A stretch of 64,000 nt of DNA. Source: Liolophura sinensis (taxonomy: Eukaryota > Mollusca > Polyplacophora > Chitonida > Chitonidae). The number at the start of each line of letters is the position of its first letter. Position 1 is the stretch's first letter. This document shows positions 53,903 through 64,000 of this stretch, in pieces. The stretch spans positions 55,659,249 to 55,723,248 of the forward strand of contig NC_088295.1 of NCBI RefSeq assembly GCF_032854445.1, in the 5' to 3' direction. Below the pieces are notes generated by a model, which was not told the origin of the DNA, searched no databases, and saw only the letters and a program-made list of their open reading frames with translations. The translations under genes and the position numbers were made by a program.

Positions 53903-54130
53903 GTATGTGGAACGGTTGTGGCAAGCCTAAATTCCAGTATACCATGAGATTTGATCTTCCTCTTTTCCTTAAAGACATACCCATGCAAGCGGTCTTTTGT
54001 ACACTCTACTGGCTAAGCTTGGCCCATAGCGATACATAATGCGGTGGGCGTAAATATATATATACACACACCACAAAACAATAACATAATAAAACATTAA
54101 AATATTTAACAAGTCTTTGCTGTCTAACAG

Positions 54131-54408
54131 AACAACTTCCAGGAAGGGGAACCATAATCTGTATTGATGATCCATCCCTAATACCGTATCGATTCTTCAC
54201 ACAATACACCAACCATTGCGGCAACAACTGGATTAGTATTGATTCCCCGTGGACACATACAGATATTGGTACAGTAACTTATGTAGTGTACATATACAGA
54301 TATCCAAAACAGACTCCAAATAGCGCGGTATGGTCAGTGTGGCCTAAACACCCCGGAACAGTTACCCAAGGTACAGATCTAAATATCGTAGATTTTTTCA
54401 GAATATAA
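54131..54408 (+). CDS. Possible orphan terminal exon, unknown protein
   Basis: A good acceptor (TTTGCTGTCTAACAG at 54130) is followed by 92 nt-triplets without a stop, in a frame entered in phase 1, ending at TAA 54406-54408. The translation has a protein-like composition with four Trp and alternating hydrophobic stretches: GTIICIDDPSLIPYRFF, NNWISIDSPWTHTDIG, TVTYVVYIYRYPKQ, SAVWSVWPKHPG, LNIVDFFRI. The pattern suggests the C-terminal strands of a secreted beta-sandwich, but no family can be named. There is no nearby ATG, so it would need upstream exons. Chance remains possible. Confidence 0.3.
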
Positions 54409-56104
54409 GTGTTTTTTCTTTAAATCGAAGTGTTTTTTTCTTCTGGGGCGTCTTTCTTTTCTTAAAGAAACGTTTCCTGTGAAAAGTAATTCATCATTTA
54501 TCAGTACATTTTATACCAAAGATACAATTTTCTTCTTTTAAAATCTTACGAATTAAATATACTGTTTCTACATTCAGGTGTTTTAGGAAGACAACTGAAA
54601 ATTAGTCTTCATTTATGTTAATAATGGGGCGGTCAGAAATATATAGACACTTATTTTAATAGTGGCACTCTAAAAATAGAAGACGTAGCAATGAGATAAG
54701 CTGATATACCGTCATTAAGAAAGAATTTTACTGGGTATACTTGTTATCTAAATGCAAAGATACGTATGAAAGAGAACTGAACAAATGGATTCATTTCATC
54801 TACTGGTCATGCTCCTATATGACAAATAGAAGAGATAGTAATCGTTCAATCAGGACGGATCATCTGTACGACACAGTTTGGCAACCCAGAAAGTGTTTTA
54901 TGAGTCGATCAATAAAATTATTTCATAATATGTACGAAGTGTGAATGAAAACCACGTTAAAACGGATTGGTACAGAATGATCATTACAATGACTAAATAC
55001 TTGATATTGGCCGCTTGTGTACATATGATCTCTTTTTGTATAACTCGCTTAAGGAATTCTGCCATGTAACGGTTACTTTGTCATATGGTATACCTAATGT
55101 TCGAGCGTCGAGTGTCCTCGAAGTCCTTGCAATCCCCGAGTGGACTGACCGCAGCCACAAACAACCAATCAGACATGAGCTATTTCTATAACCCGAGAAT
55201 GAAGGTGGCTCACAAGTGACACGGTACTGTGTTTCCGCTTTCTCTAATTAAAAAATCTCTTTCTCAGATTAAAAGTTGATTTACCAACCACTCCACAGCA
55301 AGATGGATGTGGCCCTTTATTTCTGTTTACATCTTTCTTCCAAAAAACCTAAGGTTAACTTATTTGTTGCCCTCTCCAGAAAGTTTGCCAGACAAAGTTG
55401 AATGAAAAATAACGTTAACTGTACTTATAAAACATCCACACAAACATGGAGTTCATCTTCCGGCAGTTGCTATGTGAATAAGGTAAACCGATTTATTACC
55501 AAGATCTCATTACGGTCGTTATTGCCAAATCAGAGTTCCCAGAAACTCTTTCCCAGTCTTTTCCCCGGCCGAGACTCATCAATCTTCCTCCTTATTGGAC
55601 AGCTCCTGAGGGATCCACCAATCATGTTTCTCCTCCCAACTCGCCGTCTTGTAAACTTCACAGTGCATCCATGAGCCTTTTTCTCCTGAACGTTGCTGGT
55701 GTTAAGGTCAGCACTGACCCTAGCCGGACTGAGGTCTCAGAATCAGGCGTTCATTGGTCAGTATAAATGACCAGCAACCAGGAAGTAGCTTTTCTGTAAG
55801 GATGAAACTATTCCACACGCAATCACCAGAAATTATGTTCTAAAAAGAATAGTAGTTTTAGTTTAGTTCATGGTGTCTTTTCTTAGCATTACTTGGGCAT
55901 TTGCCAAGCTTGACTGCTTACTGAGATCGATCGGATTTATCAAAAGGAATATCCGAGTGATGGTTTGAGAAATTTCCCAAGGCAGATTGGACAAAGATTA
56001 TTTCGCGGTATATTCCCAAGGTTGTAGCCCATCCTCTGGGCTTTATCGCTGTTGTGGAAAAGAAGTGGCCGTGTTTGAAACAAAGCTGCTACTGCTGCCA
56101 TTTA
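54409..56104. other. Intergenic, no gene recognised
   Basis: AT-rich. ORFs at 54741 and 55402 (+) have no recognisable features. No repeat was found. Confidence 0.6.
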
Positions 56105-56119
56105 CTTGATTGTTGTTTT

Positions 56120-56255
56120 AGTTCACACTGAATAGAATGTATCTCTCATACGATGGTGGTCAATATTACGGCTAGTGGAAAACTTGGGGGAAAATAATAG
56201 CACTTCGGCGATTTACTGACGAACATTCCCACATGTGCTATACAGATATGTACAT
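56120..56255 (-). repeat. SINE-like family 2 body, reverse orientation
   Basis: 'CATACGATGGTGGTCAATATTACGG', 'GGCGATTTACTGACGAACAT' and 'TCCCACATGTGCTATACAG' follow the family 2 order on minus. The tRNA-like head at 56395-56515 may belong to the same element. Confidence 0.7.
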
Positions 56256-56394
56256 CATTTTGCATTTGGTATTTAGCGAATGTAAGACTGCCAAAAAAAA
56301 TCAATAAAAAATAAAAAACAAATAAAATAAAAAAAAGTAAGAAGACACAAGCGTTGTCAACCACTCGATGTCATCAAGACCTAACAAAAAGTTA

Positions 56395-56515
56395 GGTCGG
56401 GGGAATCCACAAAGTCTCTGCCCTAGGCCGGTTTTGAACCCAAAGTTCGTGTGTCCCAGCGATTGAAAGGCAAGCACCTTTAATCACAAGACCATGGCCC
56501 GCTCTCGCTCTTTCA
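56395..56515 (-). repeat. tRNA-like SINE head, reverse orientation
   Basis: On the minus strand: 'GGCCATGGTCTTGTGATTAA' (A-box-like), 'GGTGCTTGCCTTTCAATCGC' and 'TTTGGGTTCAAAACC' (B-box-like). Arm pairing is not tRNA-grade. Confidence 0.6.
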
Positions 56516-57164
56516 GGTTTTGTAGAATACACAGACTAATGTTGTGGTATGAAAAAGGACGTGTAAGTGTCGCCCGAGAATTTCAAAACATCCAATGACA
56601 GGTGTTCCATAGTGATACTCATAAAGAACGTTCTGATGACGTCATCGATTTTCTTTTGGCTCTATGACGTCACACCTAATGGTCACTCAGGGACGTATTA
56701 CACATTAAGGCAAGGGATGCTGGCGAGAAGTGACAGGCCCTATACCTCATTTACTAATGTTATTTATGTTACGTTATGAACATGACATCCTTCACTTTAA
56801 CTTTTACCTGTAATTATATATTGACTTTCTTGAATTTCTCATCAATAACGTCAGCGGTACGCTATCTGTCAACGGTAGTTAGGTTGTCTAAAGAGTAAAT
56901 ATCACGACGATGTTTAAAATTAAACCAAACTAAAAGTCGTGTTTCTTTGATAACTCATTGTCAATGAACCTTCTGAATTAATGCCAAGGGGTAAATAAAT
57001 TGAATTGATTTCGTCGAAATTAATGATTAATAATAATTCAGATCCAGTCTCATTAAATTATATAAGTTCAACATTTCCTCCGTCTTTCCAGCTGACTGCT
57101 TCTCTTAACATGGCTCCATTCTTATTTCATACTTCTTATACTTTCTTATTTTTTTTTTTTGGTG

Positions 57165-57250
57165 GTATTGGCGGTCAATTTTATGAGTGGAGCAGAATAA
57201 ACCACCGTCACTTTGGTAAGTTACTGACAAACTTTCGCACGTAACGCGCA
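57165..57250 (-). repeat. SINE-like family 2 fragment, reverse orientation
   Basis: 'GGCGGTCAATTTTATGAGTGG', 'AATAAACCACCGTCACTTTG' and 'GTAAGTTACTGACAAACTTT'. Confidence 0.75.
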
Positions 57251-57309
57251 CATATTGTTGCAAGAAAAGTGATTTCAATGACATAAGTGTAGTTGACGGC
57301 ATTTTTGCA

Positions 57310-58435
57310 CTAAGGCCTTACGTACAATGAGAGCGGAAGGAACTTCAAGGCCTGGATTCTATAATGTTTATTCGGTATATTTATACATATATGTTTTTGA
57401 TGTACTCTTAAAAATGGGCCCTTGTAGTGAGTATATGGTTTGGAAAGTGTGATTCTGGATAAAGCTTGGCACTCGAACGTTAAAATTAACGTATAGCATT
57501 TGAATACCAAGCTATAAATGTCCCATTATACACGTATACTTGAGCCACCATCTGCATTTCTTGCATTGCTAGCGTGTGTGTTTTTTATCCCAGCCTTAAT
57601 TCTACGGCTGTTCTTACGATTTCTTCATTATGAAACATCTAGAAAAATTGTTTGCGAATTATCCTGGATCATCACAGCATCTTGGATTAGATCTAGATTA
57701 GATCTAGAGTCATCTAGATCTTTTACTGACAGACTTGAATCCGTATTTCACGATTCCTTGTAGGATGGATTGTGTTTTCAGAGAACTTTTGTTGGGAATT
57801 TATGTTCACAAATTTGATCCAGAAGAAATGTAGATAACTATTATCCGATCTATTCTTCTACTCGAGGGGTTATAAAACATTATTTTGTGTGGGTTGAAAT
57901 GGTGCTGTATTAATACAAATGGTTATTCTTTTCCTTTACATACACATGTCCTTCACATACATGTTTTATACGTTAATATAAAGGCCGTAAATTTGCATAC
58001 ACTACCACAGTTAAAAGTTTTTTTTAAAGCAATAAACAAAATTAACTCGTCAAATTTTAATTTTATTTCATAAATATTAGCATCATCAACTACACTGGAA
58101 TAATTAGATTGCTATTTTTATTTCTTGATCAACACAGTTTGCTCTAAAGACCCATAGTATGATTGTTATGCGAGAACCTTTTGATTTATTTATCTGACTG
58201 TAACTCAAGGCCACGTATACTCAAAGATTTTAGCACAGACTAGCAGCTTTGATGTGCCTGTCTGTGGCGCGGTCAAACTTTACCAGCCTGTCGTGCTTTC
58301 AGTTATGACATCCAAACTTTTAACATCGCCCAATGACTTAACGAAGGACCTTGGTGCAAGACAGCATGGACTTTTTGCAGGTTGTTGCGACTTATGCAAC
58401 TTTATGCTTATTCTGGACCTCCGGTCATTTTTATG
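57310..58435. other. Intergenic, no gene recognised
   Basis: The + frame at 57518-57763 contains one hydrophobic stretch but no other support. A small palindromic patch of AGATCTAGA repeats lies at 57687-57720. Confidence 0.6.
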
Positions 58436-58439
58436 CGTG

Positions 58440-58525
58440 TAGGAAACGGGGCTGTCCAGGATAAACCACCAACCTGTCAAGTTATTGTGAGGTAGAGACT
58501 TGCACGCCATATTGATGATAGATAA
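58440..58525 (-). repeat. SINE-like family 2 fragment, reverse orientation
   Basis: 'GGATAAACCACCAACCTGTC', 'AAGTTATTGTGAGG' and 'CACGCCATATTGATG'. Confidence 0.65.
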
Positions 58526-58529
58526 GTGA

Positions 58530-60735
58530 TCTACAAATTCAAAAATGAATGCATTTAATCCAACTGAAATATGCTTTATATGCAAACAGTTTCTGGCCAA
58601 CAGATTTCCAAATGTTGCTTTTACACAAAATAGTTCTGTAATTGGACAGAGTCTAAACACGTTTAGACACGTTTTGAAAACGCTTACAGACCTAAAAAAA
58701 GAGGATGCATTCAAAACCTCAAATCCTCCAATAATTTATTTCATACGTGTATCTTAAAACACAGGGTTTTGCTGCACGCGGTTGTATGCGGTGTATTAAC
58801 GCTAATCAAGAAGATTCCAGCTATCACTCAGTGATATAGTGTGGAAGACTCAGATGGTTTCAAGTCACAATCAGAGGAAACTACATGCAGGGTCAAAGCA
58901 TTTCTATAAATCAGACAGGACAAAAGAATGTGCATGCTCGGCTGCTTGACCTTTGAAAATAGAAGTCTCGACCTCGTCGACTATGGAATCTCCGATGGTC
59001 AAGGTTGAAGTAACGATGGGGAAAAACTCGCTCGCCATTTAGCATTCCCGAAACCTTGATCCTTATGCTCGGTCAGGTTATCAACCTTCTCCGTTCAGTC
59101 CTGCCGATGTACCCGGATGTAACTATGCTTCAGGAGCTTTCATCTTCAAATATTCATTTTAATGACTGGATTGGGAACATGTTTTCAGAGTCTCTTAATA
59201 AGTGGCTTGTATTAAAGGTCAGCTAATTGTACTTTGACGGGCAATAAATTCCATAGAAAATGGTAATGTGCCGTAAAAATTAAAATAACAGGATAGACGA
59301 AAATGAAAAATTAGAATTTATATGATCTTCAGTGCTCGGAAAAACCTAAGTAACAACGATGTTTTCATCAAATTACGTTAAGAACCGTTACGTTTCGGAG
59401 AAAAATTAATCCCGTTATCGTGTGTTTTTTTGTAAAGTGCACATTACGTACTCCTTCTAAAAGGTTTATCTGAATTTTTTTTGGTGTTCTGGACTAAAGT
59501 TCCACTAAGATGGGATTTTATTGCCATTAGCTGCTGGATTTTTTTGTTTTCTCCTTTATCATGAAGCCACAGCACTGCTATTTATTTGTTTGGTTTATTG
59601 GCCTAGACGTCTGTCAAAACTTTTGAGCTGCCAATTTTTTCTTTCAAATTGAATATCATACCGGTATCCCTCTGGTTTAAGAGATATGTTTTCACCAAAT
59701 ACAAAAAAAGCATGCAAAAGCGTAAGCTCACGTTTTTTCACTTGAAATCTCATCCCTGGTGTTTCATACAGGTGTTTTTTTAAACAACAGTCAGAATCGA
59801 CGTGTGAAATTATACATAGAGTAATTTAGCGGAAGGCTGGATGAACACGTAATAAAGATAAGAATACATCACGAACCACTGCAGCGTACTGCAGAAGTTT
59901 TTGTGTTACAGTAGAATATTTTCCAATCCATATTAGACTATTGATTTTCACGAACAATGAATAAGGGATAAGATTTCCCCATGGTATAGAAAACCCAGAA
60001 GAACTGATAATAAGACTCATTGTACAGGAATTTTATACACGTCTGTTATAACGACAGTAACGATCAGCATGGGCAATTGGAACAGGATCAAGATTGGTCA
60101 TTGTTTAACTCCACGCCGTAATAAACGTTCGACGATAAAGACACTTTTTGTTGCGTTTTATTAATATCTGGGCTACACACATTGCCATGAATACGTTACT
60201 GGGTTATTGGACACTTCGCAGTTCATCAAAGCCTAAGTTTGTGATCAGAGCCTTTAACTAAGTTTATTTGTTGCCCAGCACACTTTGAGGAAGGACAGAC
60301 GAGATATAGGCGTTTGCTCCTCGTTACAAATGTATAATATCGAAAAATTTGGCGCCATGAATGTTGGCGAATCCCGGTTTTGATATGCAATTTTCTCTCT
60401 TTTGACTTCTCAAAGTCGCCCAATTTATCTTGCTGATCTCTAGTTTGGAAATTTTGGTTATTTATAGTTAATGTTAACTCAATAAATGTTCAAAATTAAT
60501 GGGTTTTATCAGGCAACATCAGAATGTCCCTCTAACCTATTGCCGCACAATCGAGCGAAATCATATAATAACTCTAATTATACTCGTGATGGATGCAAAA
60601 TGATCTACATAAAGAGAAAAGAGCCATGTAATAAGGGTGTCATGGGCGACTACAAACCTTCCTTTGTTTCATTAAATCCAGTATGATATCAAACGGAATT
60701 ACAACTGATTTAGCTATTTTTCAATGATTCGTTAT
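58530..60735. other. Intergenic, no gene recognised
   Basis: No repeats or supported coding frames were seen. Confidence 0.6.
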
Positions 60736-60785
60736 TCTGAGATTTGCATTTATAATGCTCTAATGGCGAAAAGATGCTAAGAAAC

Positions 60786-61144
60786 TAATACACAGTTTTC
60801 GAGTTACGTCATTACGACAACACAGTGAAGTCCTATTGCAAAATGACGTCGTCACTTTACGGCACAGTAGGGCTAACTGCCTATCTTATAACATGGCACT
60901 GATCGTGTTTAGATCAAAGTACCGGGATAACATCATTATTTTTGCAATATTGGGAACCCAAATCCATCCAAAAACATGATTCAGAAGATCAGTCTAATGC
61001 TTTTTAATTAGTACTCTATATTCTATATACCACCCCATGTTAAAATTACCAGATTGGCCCTACTGTGCCGTAAATCGAGGACGTTATATCACAAAGGGAC
61101 GTCACTCTGTTGTCGTAACGTCATATCTCGAAACCTGTGTATTA
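60786..61144. mobile_element. MITE-like element with ~95-bp terminal inverted repeats and TA ends
   Basis: The left end 'ATACACAGTTTTCGAG...' (60788) matches the reverse complement of the right end '...CTCGAAACCTGTGTAT' (61142) for about 95 bp. Shared phrases include 'TTACGACAACA', 'CAGTG/GAGTGA(A/C)GTCC' and 'TTTACGGCACAGTAGGGC'. TA flanks both ends, which fits Tc1/mariner-type integration. No ORF; non-autonomous. Confidence 0.85.
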
Positions 61145-61461
61145 CTAAATTAGCCATTAACAAACCATAACAAACCATTTGACAAACCATTTTATTCAGA
61201 TTTGTGCATAAAATGCTCCAGTGGCGAAGAGATACAAACAGATTCATGATGGCATCTCTCAACCATCCTTACACTTAATAATGCTGTATTTCCAGGTAAA
61301 TTCTTGAATTCTTGAGTAAGTCGACTATTGACCAGATTATGCAAAATCTGTAAACTGTCAATGTAATGTGTAACAGTATGTAAAGATGTCTTTCTTTCGT
61401 GTGGCAATATAGACTCTGACAAGGAATTAGCGTCCTTTAAGGTACATTCATCGACCGTTTA

Positions 61462-61625
61462 AGGGGATACAGAATCTTTTCTGATTGGTTGATTTGAGTT
61501 TATGCCCAGCCTAAGATGAATTTTAGGTATGGGAGATTTATTCAAGCGTGACCAAAGCTGGTAGGTTTAACCCAGGAAACCCTATCTCTACTGTTAGCCA
61601 ATCAGCGCCGATTCTGTACCATTTG
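61462..61625. mobile_element. Small MITE-like element, ~27-bp inverted ends
   Basis: Left 'ATACAGAATCTTTTCTGATT' + 'GGTTGA' pairs with the reverse complement of right 'TTAGCCAATCAGCGCCGATT' + 'CTGTACC'. No coding capacity; target repeat unclear. Confidence 0.55.
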
Positions 61626-61950
61626 AAAGGAAATTTCCTTTAGTTTCGTGTTCTGATATACATTAATTCTAAGAGTTTACCGACCAAGTATAAGAGAAAA
61701 ATATTTGCTGTTTATAGAATATCATAGTTCTAGTTGGGTACAAAGATGAATATTTCTGAAACATTCTGCGTTAAATGTTCTGAAACATTTATATGTTAAA
61801 ACGAATAGTAAGAATACGTAACTGGTTAAGTGAAGGACATCATTCAATGTCATTTGTAAACATACCTAACTAACTATATACACAAGCTTTAAGACAATTG
61901 GTACCTATTACAGCAACTGTTTTCTCAAGTTATATTTTTTTAGTGTGATT

Positions 61951-62150
61951 CATTTAATTATTGATTTGATTGGTAGTTCACGTCGCACTCAAGAATATTT
62001 TACTTATACGACGCCGACCAGCATTATGGTTGGAAGAAACGGGGCAAGGCCCGGGGAAAGGCCTCACGACCAACACCAGGTTGCTGGAAGACCTTCCCAC
62101 ATACGGCCGAAGAGGAAGCCAGCATGAGCATTGGTGAGAGGTTCCTCTGT
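61951..62150 (-). mobile_element. SINE (family 1), reverse orientation, internal loss in the head
   Basis: From 'TTGATTTGATTGGTAGTTCACG' and 'CACTCAAGAATATTTTAC' through 'GACCAGCATTATGGTTGG', 'GTTGCTGGAAGACCTTCC', 'GAGGAAGCCAGCATGAGC' to 'ATTGGTGAGAGGTTCCTCTG'. The B-box segment between 'ATGAGC' and 'ATTGG' is missing. Confidence 0.9.
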
Positions 62151-62159
62151 TATTTTTTC

Positions 62160-64000
62160 AATGTGAGTAAGTGTATTTACATAAAAGTATTTATGGCATA
62201 CGCGGTTTAATATGTATGTATTAAAAGAAAATTTTTCAGTCATATGACGATAAGGAGTCGTTAGGTGTGTGTACATACACTGTGTGTTATTGTAAACAGT
62301 TTAAAGAGAAAAAAATATCTGAGCTAATCACTTTCTAAAAACAGATTTGAGCAAGCTAAATGAAACCTAAACACACGTTCATCGATATCGATATAATGTC
62401 GGATAATATGTGGACCAGCGTGGTGTGATGGATGGAAACAAAGCCATACCCGTGGGTTCGCCAGTACTTTGTGTATTAAACACACGCTTAATAGGAACTG
62501 AAATAAAGCGCCATTTTTCATACCACAGACGTACACAAAAGCATGGAATATACTACACTGCGAGGGAATATGGGCTTGCCATTTGACGCCAAATGATATC
62601 CTTCGCAATCACAAAACCCTACGCCACAACATGCATTAATAGATTCCACACCCATTAGGAACAAATCCCGCCGGGAAACCCACTTTTAATTAACAGCTGC
62701 ATGTTGGCACAGCTATATTTCATCTGGCAGAATGGTGTATTCGATCGAAGTGCATGAACAGCCGGACCGTTCATTTAGTTCTTGGACATAGACCGTTTTC
62801 CTCCCTCGTTCTCTTTTGATCTTTGAAGAACAGCGATGAGTGTCTTTCTTCAAAGCCGAATACTGCTCACCTCAGTTGACCACATTTCAGGCGAGGCTGT
62901 GTGTGACATGGCCACAATTTAACCAGTGTAGCTCTGTAAGTTTTCTCTATACTGCTTGACAAAATGGTCATGTTGAATGTCCTGAGTGAATATATCTGTC
63001 CACATTGTGAGAAGTATTGGGACTGTGGCGTGTAACAATCCAAACCTACCTTGCCAAACGGAAAAAGACCAGCGTACAAAGATAAATTACCAATCACCTA
63101 TTTCATTTATATTGATGCACGTCTTAAAATCATTGTAACGAGTTTGCCCTTACTTAATACGAAAGGGAAGGAGCAATCAACAATCTTTCAATGATACGAG
63201 AAATCGAGGCTTTCAAACAGGCATTTATACACAAATAGTCAACCATCATGTTTTGGGTCAATAATCCAAAGACCAATTTCCAAAAGATCGTTTTACACAC
63301 TCTTCAAAGAACCAAATAAGCATATAAAGTAAGAAACCAGGAGGGTTTATAGAAAATAGAAGCAGTCAACACTTTTAAATGACGCCAGAAAGACACTAGG
63401 AATGTTCCAGGTGCACGCCTTAAATCAGAATAAAAATCTTGTATCATGTTGATATGAAGTTGTTTTTAATTAGAATATGTTTATCAGATTGGCAAATATC
63501 AGACTGGCATATATCCATCATGGCGGTTATATTCAACAGGATGTATATAAAACTTCTACAACCCCGTTTTAATCGGAACTGGACACACTTCTTAAGCAAG
63601 GCGTCAGAGATTCAAAATATTCCGTCTAAATTTACTTAAAAGAGCATTGTATTGTAAAACTGAGACACTCAGAGTGAATGCGTTTCATGGTTGACACAGT
63701 ACTTGTCCTAGTAATAACTTGATTGAAATCGTCTGACAACACACCATATCTAATAACAGAAAGAGCTTAGCTTGAAAAGTTTGTCAATCTGTTTCAATAA
63801 AATCTTCATTGTATTGAATTTAGGTGTTTTGTTCACTAAATGTATGTTATGATATCAGACAAAAATGAACGTGACAAGTGTATTAATCTGCCCTCGAACC
63901 CAATCAATATATTTATTTATCGGACCACTTTAAAACTAGATAGCCGTGATTAGTGACGGGGCGATTTAAGTTAGAACCACAAGACAATCATTTCAAGAAA
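62160..64000. other. Intergenic, no gene recognised
   Basis: Short ORFs on both strands (62324-62608 -, 62867-63097 -, 63439-63639 +) show no recognisable domains, and no repeats were identified. Confidence 0.6.

Noticed and set aside
56395-56515. tRNA gene on the minus strand
   Set aside because: B-box-like and A-box-like motifs are present, but acceptor and anticodon stems do not pair; SINE head relic.
57518-57763. 81-codon + frame with one hydrophobic segment
   Set aside because: A single hydrophobic stretch in AT-rich DNA is common by chance; no other support.
62640-62900. Possible conserved non-coding element by appearance (complex, non-repetitive sequence)
   Set aside because: Conservation cannot be judged from one sequence. 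A multi-species alignment would be needed.
1-64000. Search for reverse transcriptase, transposase, viral or CRISPR sequences
   Set aside because: No characteristic motifs were seen in any listed frame, and the tandem arrays lack the spacer structure of CRISPR.

Overview
This is a eukaryotic nuclear window, about 37-40% GC by eye, with introns, GT-AG splice sites and many short interspersed repeats. The sequence suggests an invertebrate. The dominant SINE has a tRNA-like head, a conserved core and a tail reading roughly 'AAATATTCTTGAGTACGG', and I recognise this type from lophotrochozoan genomes, especially molluscs. No search was run, so 'mollusc or close relative' is an inference.

Region 1 (1-24346, + strand) is the 3' part of one gene, DNA polymerase theta (POLQ). 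Twelve exons can be placed: the 3' part of the large central exon, then eleven exons covering the exonuclease-like domain and the whole family-A polymerase domain to the stop codon. All eleven introns are GT-AG, and every splice phase closes (1,1,1,1,0,1,1,0,1,0,1). The joined reading frame is 3690 nt, or 1229 residues plus stop. The helicase half lies upstream of the window. The catalytic residues of palm motifs A and C and the O-helix are intact, so the gene looks functional. The most unusual point is a five-and-a-half-copy tandem duplication of the end of exon 2 with its 5' splice site. The second copy offers an in-frame alternative donor that would add 35 residues.

The introns hold SINE copies (one intact, with a 13-bp target-site duplication), several minisatellites (27-bp, ~30-35-bp and a 0.7-kb array of 15-bp units), microsatellites and a diverged ~290-bp tandem duplication.

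Region 2 (24347 to about 26100) is the AT-rich 3' flank and probable 3' UTR of POLQ, with candidate poly(A) signals.

Region 3 (about 26-64 kb) has no gene I can identify. It is a repeat-rich intergenic stretch with SINEs of at least three types (one nested in another), a ~430-bp foldback element, two MITE-like elements with terminal inverted repeats, a 295-bp duplicated block, a ~0.9-kb local duplication, a 43-bp minisatellite with a 172-bp higher-order repeat, and a three-copy dispersed family carrying a 37-codon ORF in one copy. Two stretches look more protein-like than the background and may be orphan exons: 54131-54408 on + and 36848-37102 on -. No reverse transcriptase, transposase, viral gene, rRNA, functional tRNA or CRISPR was seen.
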